Below are positions 20,070 to 30,659 of a stretch of DNA of 64,000 nucleotides, in pieces. The notes beneath the pieces were generated by a model. It had not been told where the DNA came from and searched no databases. It worked only from the letters and a program-made list of their open reading frames with translations. This DNA is from Hyaloperonospora brassicae (lineage: Eukaryota > Oomycota > Peronosporomycetes > Peronosporales > Peronosporaceae). The stretch is from NCBI GenBank assembly GCA_947650285.1, contig CANTFL010001445.1, forward strand, positions 1,178,001 to 1,242,000, read 5' to 3'. The stretch's first letter is position 1. Every line of letters starts with the position of its first letter. Made by a program: the position numbers and the translations under genes.

Positions 20070-21180
20070 GCAAACCAACGTAGAATACAGGGTGTGTGCG
20101 CAGTTTGCGCGGAAGGTTAAGCGTATACGCAAGTCCCTTCTTGGCGACGACCGTGAATGGTCCAATGAAGCGCGGGCGCAACTTTTTCTTGAATACAGCA
20201 GACACTACATTCGTAGGCAGGTTTTTAGCATTGAGTAGAACTTGGTCTCCGCACTCTTAACGTTCAATACAACCTCTGCTATTAGCATCAGCTTGTTCTT
20301 TCTCCTTGTCTTGACTATCATCCAGTGCGTCACGCACATGTCGTAAGACATTTAATTGCGTTGCGAGAAAATCGCTTACCTGTTTTGAGCAGTAGCAGGG
20401 CTGATATAAGCAAGCCGATCGACAACTACTCTCCCTCCAAGCCCTGAACCGCGTAGTGGGAGCGTTATTGGACGCGAGGGTGTGTGAGGCCATTCACGTA
20501 AAATGGTGTGTAGCCGGTGAAGGCATGCACGGCATTATTCAACGCAAACTCAACGACAGGAAGCATCGAACTCCAACTCTTAGGCTTTTCAGCGCAAACA
20601 CTGCGCAAGATGGCACCGATGATGCGACTCACTCGCTCGGTTTGACCATCAGTCTGCGGATGATCCGCTGTGGACATGTCCAATCGTTTGCCGAGCACCT
20701 TAAAGATGTGTCTCCAAAAATTACCAGTGAAGCGAGCGTCTCTATCAGAGACAATTGACAACGGCAAGCCGTGTTGTTATAAACACTCGATCGATAAACA
20801 GCGTAGCTGTACCCTCACCATCAACGGTATCCGGCATCGCCGCCAAATGAGCCATCTTGCTCAAACGGTCAACAAAGACCACAATACCCGTGTTTCCATA
20901 AGAATCCTTCGGTAAGCAGAACAGAAAATCCATACTGATGGACTCCCAACACCCCTTGGGTACAGGCAAACTAGCCAGCGGCGCGGCCGCGTGAGGTGAT
21001 GGCTTCACCCGTTGACAAGTTTGACACGTACGCACATATGTGATCACCCATTTGTATAGTTTGGGCCATTAATGTCATTGGCAAACTGATCCGTAGGTCT
21101 TTTCACGACCGAGATGACCACTCAACGCAGTATCATGTGCATCATAGAGGATCCGATACCTTAAGACCTCATCATGAGAG
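20011..21180 (-). pseudogene. family-B integrase and SH3-like tail
   Basis: The core shows ISMDFLFCLPKDS (first Asp), SDRDARF (second Asp) and TDGQTERV (Glu). A zinc-finger remnant CQTCQRVKPSP lies upstream. The tail has KLRPRFIGPFTVV and LPRKLRTHPVFYVGLLKPYR. A frame change around 20745-20767 and stops near 20240 and 21050 break it. No chromodomain is seen before the antisense frames. Confidence 0.85.
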
Positions 21181-21293
21181 ACAACGATGCGAGGGGTATC
21201 CTCCGCATCCGTGATATAGCACAACAGGCCTTGATCGATAGAATGTCGATGTAAACCGCAGGTAACCGTGCCGACAATTCTATGTCCGAGTCC

Positions 21294-22763
21294 TTAAACT
21301 CCTCGCTCCGTAGAGCACAAAACAGAGTTCATCCTGTTCATCGTTGTTATGTGCCGACGGATTAGGCCAGTGACCGACGACGACAGAGTCGTAACATGAG
21401 CAAGCTCATAGTCAGTCCTGCGTGACAACGCATCAGCCAAATCATTCTGCTTGCCCGGATTATACATCTCATCGAAGTTGTACTCGGTAAAAAATGAAAG
21501 CCATCGAGCCATTCTTTAAGAGAGGTAGGCGACTGGGTCGCAGTGCGTAGTTACACATGATCTGTATAGATCACAAACGGCTTAGAGCCAAGAAGATGAA
21601 CTATGAATTTGACGAGAGCATACTTCATTGCAAGTAGCTCTTTGTCATGAACAGTATAGTTCTTTTCTGCAGCCTTCAGCTGCCAGTACTCAAACGCAAT
21701 GACGCGATCCCGTTCATCAGAATCTGTCTGTAACAGGGCCCTGCCTATGGCAAAGTCAGATGCGTCGCAGAAGACACTGAAAGATCGATCAGGATCAGGC
21801 AAAGCCAACATTGGCGCATAAAGGAGACTCTCCTTTACTGCTTGAAAAGCATCATGCTCGGTGCTAGTCCAGCACCATTCCACATACGTTTTAGACAGAT
21901 TGGATAATGGCCGAGCCATATCTGCGCGATTCGCACTGTACTAGTGCAAGTAATTGGCGAGGCCAAGCCACTTATATAAGTTCTTTTGGTTCTTTGGGAC
22001 CGGCCAATCAACTATGGCTTTCACCTTAGCGGGATCGGCTCTAAGGCCTCGCTTCCCAATGAAGCACCCTAAAAAAATTCTTCTGCACCAAAGATGCACT
22101 TAGACGCGTTAGCGTACAACTTATTCGTGCGCATGCACTCGAGCACTGCTCGTAAATGGTCAATATGATTGTCCACATCTGACCGAACGTTCATAGCACG
22201 ACTATGGACAAAGATATCACCAAAGTATGTCTGTGCATATCCTCATGAGGTCTGAACAACTGTTTCACAAGACGATTGAATTTAGCTGGGGCATTTCATA
22301 ACCCTTGCGATATAACAATCCAATCCCAAGGCATACCGCTTGGAGTGCCGACCGCTGTCAGCGGAATTTCGCTTTCTCGCATGAGCAGCTGGTAATAACC
22401 ATCGACTAAGTCGAGCGCACTGTACATTCTACATCCCATCATATTGATCTGAAGAAAATCCTTTCTCGAAATTTGTGTTTGAGCCGAAATGGTGGCCGCA
22501 TTAAGCTTATTGTAAGCATGAACAATGCGCCACTTCCCATTGGGCTTTTTGACACAGAAGGTCGGTGCGGATTGGGGAGATTTGCTCTCACGTACCATTC
22601 CTGCCGCTTGCTTTGCACGAAAGAAGTCGTCAATGACACCACACTGCTCCTTCGATAAAGGACACTGCCGTGTGACGCAGTATGTAGTTCCAGGAACCAA
22701 GTCGATTTCATAACGTACACCTCTACCGGAAGGTAAGACGGACGTTGGGTTGTGACACACCAC
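21294..22763 (-). pseudogene. family-B RT and RNase H
   Basis: RT motifs include FCVKKPNGKWRIVHAYNKLNAA and SALDLVDGYYQ. After a frame change, TYFGDIFVHSRAM occupies the catalytic position, so the first Asp of YFDD is Gly (GGT). RNase H follows (FCDASDFAIG, HDKELLAMKYALV, YTDHV, then ADALSRR). Several stops, including one next to GLANYLH near 21943, confirm inactivity. Confidence 0.85.
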
Positions 22764-22808
22764 GTCCTAAAACTCCTTTACCAAAGGATTGAACGTATCA
22801 AGAGAATC

Positions 22809-24060
22809 CTAAATGATCGAAGATCCACTACGGGCATCCATTACCACCTTTTTGTCCTCAAGGACTGACTCGTCCAAGAAAGAGGATGAGCTCAATTCAA
22901 TATCCGGCCGAATGATCACTAACTCGGATAATTCTCCTGGCTGCAAGGATTGGCTAAATCCGCCGTCAGAAAAATCGCCTAGGTCAAAGAGAGTATCCAA
23001 GGATGGAAGAGTCTCAAGACTAATATTGCCATCAACATGTCCAGTCAATCCATTGACAAATGTATATAATGTACTGTTCCTATTATCACTTCGCGACTTG
23101 TTATAGGCTAGGTGCTTTACAGTTGCCACTCGACGCCGGTAATAATTCATCAAAGAAACCTTACGCCTCCCAGAGGCCGGGACAGTAGGGTCCCCGCGGT
23201 TGCTATGTGGCTTAGCACGCTCTATACGATAGCTCATGTCTTGATCGACATCTGGTGAAGTGGTACGTAACTCGAACACTTCACTCAGTGAATTTACACG
23301 TAACACTTCACGTACAGCATCCTGTTCATGCCCTGAATACTCTGGCTTCTCGTCAACAATGTCATTACCGACATTCAGTGAGGTACCATCTCGGCCATCC
23401 TCACTCGGTAGAATTTCACGTGCCAATATACTCACATCAGATAAATTACATTCTTGATGTCTCGGACTTAGGCCAGCCATGCCTGCATCATGCAGTGAAT
23501 CAGTATCACAACGAGTATCACTCATCGGATTATAACTCCCCTCACATACGGTGAAAGAGCTCCGCTCATTATTAATGTCATTGACATTGGAGTTAATTAA
23601 CTCTGACATACCAATGTCCAGCACATTGACATCTTCCGTCAATGGCTCGCGACAATAGCGCTTTTGTTGCCTAGCAAAGGTGGGTTCATGACTCTCCAAA
23701 GATTCGCTAGGAACATTGCGCATTGCGCCTAAGGTCTTAGACCTCCAATTTTTCATGGCTCATGGCGTATAAGCCAAGCCATACCCAGGATAGGATCATT
23801 ACTAGAATTCAAATCGAGGACAAGACAGCGTTCAATGATGTCAGAGTCCAGAAACTTCACACCTAAGTTCAACGGAATTTTAGGCACCGTGACGCGACTA
23901 CCAGTCGCTAAACGAACGGTGATTGAATCACCCTCGTGCGCTTTAAGCGCTTCAGCGCATCGCTGACTTCCTTCAAGGGGACGACGCCGAGCATAATTGC
24001 ATGATGCTACGGAGTCGATTAAGATCGACCAATGCTTCTCAAAGCCCTAAATCTTCGCCT
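22809..24060 (-). pseudogene. family-B protease and protease-RT linker
   Basis: From about 24060 to 23760 a retropepsin fold can be followed: LIDSVAS replaces the usual LIDCGAS active site, then VRLATGSRVTVPKIPLN and DPILGMAWL. The change of the active-site Gly to Val would disable it. From 23756 to 22809 a 315-residue acidic, Ser/Asp-rich stretch is open; it is the linker before RT and has no recognised domain. Confidence 0.75.
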
Positions 24061-24189
24061 CGGCGACTAACAATCCAGGCTTGTATCCACGCTCTGTGCT
24101 GGTGGGCACATAGCTCGGTGGGGCTAAGCTCTGTTTCACTCTACCTCGTAGAGAAGCAACAGAACTCAGTTCTACCCCAGTAGAGCGCC

Positions 24190-25231
24190 CCGCGCCTACT
24201 GGTTGTTGACGTTTCCCCGTGCCATACCAGGTTTCTGGTTTTGGCTGGGGTTTTGACCCATATGAGTCGGTCGTTGCTTACGCAAAGGACAAGTGGGACG
24301 CAAGTGTTGAGTGCTTCCGCACATATAACCGCATTTCACATTCTGTCGTTGCTCTGCAACATGAAGCTCCGCTTCACCTTCATCTTCAGCATGGCTAAGA
24401 TCCATTGATCTTGGCTAACAGTAAGCCGAGGTGCTCGCAGAGGTCGCCCTCGCAAAGCTTGGGTTTTACCCATTCCAACCAAGTCTGGCTGACTTGAAGT
24501 TGTGCTCAGCATTGTGAGCGATGCTCACCGCCTCTTCAAAAGTAGAGGGATGGACCCGAAAGACCTCGATCCTGGCAACGCCATTACGAAGACCTTCCAT
24601 GATGGCAGTCACATAGACTGTCTCAGGGAGAGTGTCAGACTGCATGGCAGCCATCAGAGTTCTCAACTCCTGGACATAGTCCGTTAGCTCATTCTTACCC
24701 TGAAGGGTGGACAAGAAGCGTGAGCGCACGCGGTAGGCCTGGTTAGGCGGGGAGAAAACTCGCAATAGGTCTAACTTGAGCGAATCCAATGTGGTAAACG
24801 CCAAGTCGACCGACGTGCCACACGTCAGTGCCCACTCTCTAGCGCTTCCATCGAGCTTGGAGATAGTTAGCGAGAATCGCTGGTACTTCAGTGAGAAAAG
24901 GTCAGAGCTCATGGCCATCTCAATCTTACGGATCCAGAGGGTCAGGTTTTCCCTCTTCTCGGAGTAATGTTTAACGTCCACCACAGGGGATGAGGCTTAG
25001 CCTCTTAATCTGGCATCGCCACGTAGCGTGTTGGCATAGCCAATGCTACTTTATTTGAACTTGCCCTAGTAGGAATGTTTCATATCTCATGAAGGACTCG
25101 ACTCGTGCATTTAGGACATCGGGACCTTGTGTAGCTAGAAACTTTACATATTCAGGGTTTTTTGCCGCGGTCAGCTTGTCAAGCGCTACCTTATGGGCCT
25201 CAGTAAGAGGCGTCGACTGCTCCACCCTCAC
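24190..25231 (-). pseudogene. family-B gag
   Basis: 24984-24466 is a retrotransposon gag domain (VDVKHYSEKRENLTLWIRKI, REWAL, RSRFLSTLQGKNELTDYVQEL, IMEGLRNG). 24405-24196 holds a damaged zinc knuckle (KCGYMCGSTQHLRPTC, with C-x3-C instead of C-x2-C). 25231-25046 is the N-terminal part. Frame changes separate the three. Confidence 0.8.
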
Positions 25232-25266
25232 AAAAGATCACTCATTACAGCCTTAAGCGCAGATTG

Positions 25267-25284
25267 ACTACAAATGCTACCTAG
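25267..25284 (-). other. family-B primer-binding site
   Basis: On the minus strand TAGGTAGCATTTGTAGTC follows the 5' LTR. It differs little from the family-A site TGGTAGCACTTTGTAGTC, suggesting the same primer tRNA. Confidence 0.5.
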
Positions 25285-25819
25285 TGTAGCGGAGCTATAC
25301 AGCTCCTTAAGTCAGAGGAAGACATTAACGCTCAACGAGCAACTTAATATTCAGAAAACCCAACTCAAAGAGTCAACAGCTCCGACAGCTAAGGTTTGGT
25401 TCAAAGAACCCGACTCAAAGAGTCAACAAGCTCAGAGGGCTTACGGTCCCTGTTCCATGGGGACCAAACGATTCAGAGAATTACCGCACAGATTGCACAA
25501 GGAGTAGATGCGTTAACAAGGCGTTGCTACCTCCTAAAACGATTACAAGACGCCTCAAAGAGTCACGTGTCTTTCGGATCAAAATAGGAACTGAACTTTA
25601 TTTCTTCTTTTAACTTAAATGAACACCTTCGAACAACGTAATTAAACTACTCGCTAATGTCCTAAATAAACCTCTCAAAAGATCTCGGAATCAATGGTTG
25701 ACATACGTCAGTCTTCAACAGTTGATACTGTGTTCTAATATCACTTTAAAAAGGGATCTCATCCCTTGTGTGCACCACACCCATTGTCGACTATCAGCCG
25801 ACGTGTAATCCACGTTACA
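25285..25819 (-). repeat. family-B 5' LTR
   Basis: Starts TGTAGCGGAGC and ends CACGTTACA. Its partner is at 18128-18661. Confidence 0.9.
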
Positions 25820-26300
25820 ATAACTGAGAGTGGTTTTATTGTTGGATTGCATCATTTCAGCAAAGTTTGAAAGACCTCCCTCGGGAACCGAGCATCTTTT
25901 TGTGACGAATAAGACTGGGAGCACCGAAGTAGCGATAAATACTATCTTTAAACGCCTTCACTACCTCCTATATGGACGTATTAGTCACGGGATTAGCTAT
26001 AAAGAATCCAGTAAAGGGATCTTGGAACAGTAACAGCGCTGTATCTCCTCGTCGAGTCTTCGGCATTGGAATGAAGAAGTCCATTGACATCGCCTGAGAA
26101 GATCCCTCCGAAAACATATTCTTTGGCGAATATCCCTTGAGTGCTGGCTTGCTTTTTTGTACTGCAATATCGCACGCCTGTACATGTATTACAACTGCTG
26201 CATGGAACCCGTTTTAGTAATTATATGCAATATATACTTGGCGACATGTCCGCACAATTCATGGATGGCCGCCTTTTATCAAGCCATGAAAAATTAGCAT
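25820..26300 (-). pseudogene. family-F integrase fragment
   Basis: Readable pieces are VFGGIFSGDVNGLLHS, VPRSLYWILYS and AEMMQSNNKTTLSY, which correspond to a Ty3/gypsy integrase core. The catalytic Asp position (usually DRDPRF) reads KRCSVPEG and is lost. The right end of the family-B LTR interrupts it after LSY. Confidence 0.6.
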
Positions 26301-26951
26301 CAATTCGTCGATTCGTGTCGTTGGAATTACAAGTCGCAGTTTGATGTCGTTCTCTAGCGTCTTTCTTAATTCTTCGCGCCGTCTTGCGTAGAAGAGCAGC
26401 CCATCCTGACTCAACACAACTCGGTCATTAATCCTTCTTACCTTTGCTAGCTTGACGATGCGTTAACTTGTCAAATTTCTCTTGCCGATATACCTTAAGA
26501 AGTGCCCAATTTATGTCTTTTTCTTGTGCAGTCGATACCCATTTACTCATTTTATTTTGATATGTTGCTGAGTCAATGTCCTCCGCATTAAAGGATGGTC
26601 AAATCTTGGATTTGAACAGGTCACTGAGTGTCGAACACAATTACGTATTATGATTTTTTTCAGACTGTTCACTCCTCGCGGTCGGTTGGCCATTACTCAA
26701 TTGGTCTGCAAATCGCACACAACGAGTTGTAGTACGTGTAACAACAAAGACAGATGGTATCGATTCGCTGATTTCAACCGTCTTGCTGTCTCCAACCAAG
26801 TTGTTCAGCGTCTAATTAAATTATCGTAGCTCCCTACAGCGTTCCTTATCGAAAAGTCATTTCTTTGCTTTTGTGTCCAGTGCTTCAGTGGCCAAAACTT
26901 TGCCAGCCGTATTGTCACAGCGGATACGTGCAAGTATCGTTCGTAATTACA

Positions 26952-27227
26952 TTATTTTACGAAAACTTTATGACGTGCCAATCCCCCTTCCAGTGCGCTG
27001 TGTTTGCGCGCGATCACTCCTATTGCTTTCTGGATCGCTAGCCTCGAGTCCCCAACAATGACCAAGTCATTAACTTGGTGACCCAATGCTGCTTTAATTC
27101 CTTCGTTTATGTTAGCATCTTCCACCAAATAAACTGTGGTCGACGGAGGGTATTTGTCTACAGCAATAACGACCGACCACTCGGGGATTTTTGCACAACA
27201 TCTACGCACATCTTGCAGATCCGCCAT
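26952..27227 (-). pseudogene. family-F second RNase H domain
   Basis: A 91-codon frame with TVYLVEDANINE and DLVIVGDSRLAIQKAIGVI, the pattern of the extra RNase H (archaeal-like) known from some plant and oomycete Ty3/gypsy elements. The catalytic Asp of GDSRL is kept. The N-terminal half is shifted out of frame. Confidence 0.6.
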
Positions 27228-28414
27228 GTTTAGCTTTTTCTGATGAAATATCGAAAGACTTAACTACCCCATGGAATTCTGACGAGACTCGTGCATACAT
27301 AAGACCAGGATCAAGGCGGACCACTTTCCTATGAGTGGAACATGGGGAATTGTGGGTGAGCGATTCGTCGAGTCTAATATCGGCGTGATGGAAGATTGGA
27401 ATGGCTGCATAAAATCGACATCGCGCTTACTGACTCTCGTAATTTTATACGGTAGGGTGACAAAAGCATGGCAAGCTGAATGCTCAACCATTTAACGATT
27501 TGGACGTGAAGACCCTCTCAAATGTTCAGTATTTCGTGTAGACATGGTTGTTTTCTAACGAAGAGTGTATGTGCAACCTTAATCAGTTGCAATAATTCGA
27601 GTACCTCGCGTTCTGCCGGGTGGTAATTCCTCTCATTCTTCTTTTACGTTTGTCCGCAGAATCGCACCGGGCGCAAGTTGTGGTCATGTTGTAGCATTAA
27701 GGTACTACTTAGTGCCCAGTTGTTTGCGAAGATGATCACGTAAAACTCCAACTTATGACTATGAAGACAGAGGATGTGCGCATTGATAATCAAGTTATTT
27801 AAGCATCTCAAACGAGTTGCGATCTATCATCAGAGCTGGTGACCCTAAAACATCGTGATCCTTTGGTTAATAGAGGATTGCCTTCATAGATAGGCTATAG
27901 TAGATGGGAGCTCCAAAAATGCATGCATGCCTTCCTCCGAAGTAGGAAAGGGAAGTTGAGCAATAGCTGACAACTTTTCTGGATCATCTGCAATCCCCTG
28001 CGCATATACTTATTAAGAGAGGAAGTCAACTCGTGGATGAACAGATATATTTTAAGTAAAACGCACGCTTATTCGACACTCAGTGATTCGTTCTATAAAA
28101 TTGGTCGAGTGTTACTAAACAGTCGTCAAAACTCCGCCCACCAAGAACTATCATCGACATAAGATCGCCGCTTGAACATCGGTGCAAGTGTCAATTCTTC
28201 TGACTCATCTGTTAGGAACATGTCCTTTTATGGGTCGTTAAAAATTCGTTATACTGCGTAAGGTTCCGAGTTGATGCAGCAATTCGCTTTTATCTAAGTG
28301 ACGGAGTGTGCGCGTTTGAAGCACAGGGCCGATCCTGGTGATGTCATCATTTGTCTGTTCGTTTCTTCGTTCTCCGCATTTCTTACTTTCTTAAAAAATT
28401 TACCTCAGCATTCT

Positions 28415-28800
28415 CTAGGTTAAACGTGGCCGCACAAGGAGCTTCCAATCAATAGCTGATAAACCTTCGAAGCGTATTTTACCCAAACGGAATCCGCAAC
28501 CATGTAAAGCGCCCAAAGTGCACACGAAAGCCGAAATGTGTGTCGCTCTTTTTGTCACCATTGTCGCCCAAAACCCATTAGCAGCGTCCAATGGGCAAAA
28601 CCATTGATAGCCTTCCAGTTCCGTTAGCTGATTGTCCACCAGATTCATTGTTCATTATATGCCCACCGTCACGGCATTGACCCTCTTGTAGTCAAAGCAC
28701 AACCGTATGTCCACTCCATTCATCTTCGGCACAATTACCAATGATGAGGCCCGCGGACTCTATAAATACGAAATGATCCCTCTTGTCATCAATTACTCAT
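28415..28800 (-). pseudogene. family-F reverse transcriptase fragment
   Basis: VNLVDNQLTELEGYQWFCPLD is followed by AANGFWATMVTKRATHISAFV, the palm region around the first catalytic Asp of a Ty3/gypsy RT. The rest is frameshifted. Confidence 0.65.
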
Positions 28801-30107
28801 AAATTCATACACCTTTGGCAGTTGTTGGAGCGGTAAAGGTCGAGACCGTTTAAAATATATGTGTGTTCGTTTACGTCGATATCGCAAACTAATCCGAACG
28901 CTGAAGATAGTAACGCATTCCCACTAGAAATCGTTTACCGTCTATGTTTCTTTAATACAGCCATCAACTTGGATTGTAGTTTTTTATCCTGAGACGATGA
29001 TGAAACATTCCCTGCGCCATAGTACAGCTTTGTTGGGGTCCATTAAGTGAGGCCTGGCATGAAGGCGAGCTCGCGGGAGCAATCCACCATGGTGTGTTCG
29101 CTGGGTTCATGCTCAAAGTTAGGTTTGTTTTATGGCGCAGTCGATGACTTCTCCTACAGTGCATTTACTTTTGACTTTTTTAAGACGCGCAAGAACCGTT
29201 GTCGAGTTCGTCAACGGAGTGAATACCTCTTTGCCATGACGATATATCTGATCCAAGTGACTCACTGACTCGACCTCGTCTTGCAATTTGCTATCCTGAC
29301 CTTTTATCTGACCAGTAGAGCAGCTCCTTATGCAATAGCGTGTTCTCCCTTGACTCCTTGGATGCATTCGTAACCGCCGCCGAGTGGATCGATGCATAGA
29401 TGATGCCTCCGTCGTCATTCTTGACATGCGTGGCATGTTACGGATGATGTTTGGCGAGCTGAACATCAAACCTGCTCAGAGCTTCCCCGTCAGCTCCGTG
29501 AAAATACATTGATCGTGTCGTCTTTTGTATTTAATAATTTTCCATTCTTATATTACTCTTGTCCTTATTTAGAGGAATTTGTATACTCATAATTGCTTTA
29601 TCTCGACGAAGGATGGCACGCGGTAGTGGGTAAATAGGTCTTTCCGCAGCCGGTGGTTGTCGGGACAACCATTCCTCATACATGCTCCTCGATTTCAGAA
29701 TAATCCTTTGTTTGAGACATGTTTTTATGCCAGCACTCGCCAATATCGATACGTGCCGAGTAGTATCCACCCGACTATCGGGACATGTGCCGAATATATT
29801 TCGCTATTCGTGGTCCAATATTGGTCAGTCTGACCGTCGTCGCTTTTTCCCTCCTGTTGTATATAACTGTGGGGAATATTGAAAAAATTGACGAGCCTAA
29901 AGTTCGTGCGTGGATCAAGTGGTTGTTGGCGCTGCAGCTAGTACACCTGAGATATAAGTTGATCGACGCTCATGGTGTCTTTGGGCCCCGCTGTGACCTC
30001 TCTTCCTTCTCCTGATCGTAGACCTCTTTCGCAGACTTGAGCAGTAAAACAACCAGCTCATCGGGGAACTTGGGCGTTGAATTGAAGATATTTAAATAGA
30101 CTTAAGC

Positions 30108-30400
30108 TTATATCTCAAAATTTGTAATCAGGAGTATATCGACCCCCGCGTGATGAGGCATGATGCAATTTTTAAATTTATAGACCACCTTCCACTCAAT
30201 GATTATGTTGACTGTAACTATTGACGTCGTTACCACCTTTGACTTCATAATTCGTTGTCCGTCAATCTGCTTGACCGTGCTTATGTGACCCGCTACCTTA
30301 AGTTTTTGTTCGAAAGACTCACTGATCACTAAGATTTCAGCTCCGGTGTCAAGCAGTATCGTAGTCCGTTCCCGTTTACTGCTCCCATACGGTATCTCTC
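30108..30400 (-). pseudogene. family-F aspartic protease
   Basis: ILLDTGAEILVISESFEQKL holds an intact DTGA active site, followed by SKVVTTSIVTVNIIIEWKVVY and HHAGVDILLITNF (usually VLGTDF). The family and order fit the protease of a gypsy element. Confidence 0.65.
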
Positions 30401-30659
30401 ATTCCCGCCCTCCGATCACACTTCCTAGACGACCGTATTCTAGTCGCTCCCCTTGTATCAACTATAGAGGCTTCTACGATTCCATCTGTCGCCGAAATTT
30501 TGGTGATGCGTCCATTCGAGCCATCGATATCTCTCGATCGACCTTTTCGTCGTTAGTGGACGACTACGGTAAAAACCTTCATTCCATTTTTTCCAGCCCC
30601 TCATCGCTCAGCCGCCTTCTTGTGTACCTAACAAAATCGAACACGCAGTAGGTGTCGAC

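Larger units (their letters stand above)
18128..25819 (-). mobile_element. family-B Ty3/gypsy element, eroded
   Basis: A 7.7-kb element on the minus strand between LTRs 18128-18661 and 25285-25819. The order from the 5' end is gag, protease, RT, RNase H, integrase and SH3-like tail, then antisense frames and a polypurine tract. It is interrupted by many stops and frame changes. Flanks (TACCG on the left, ATAAC on the right) do not form a target duplication. On the right it abuts an integrase fragment of family F. Confidence 0.9.
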
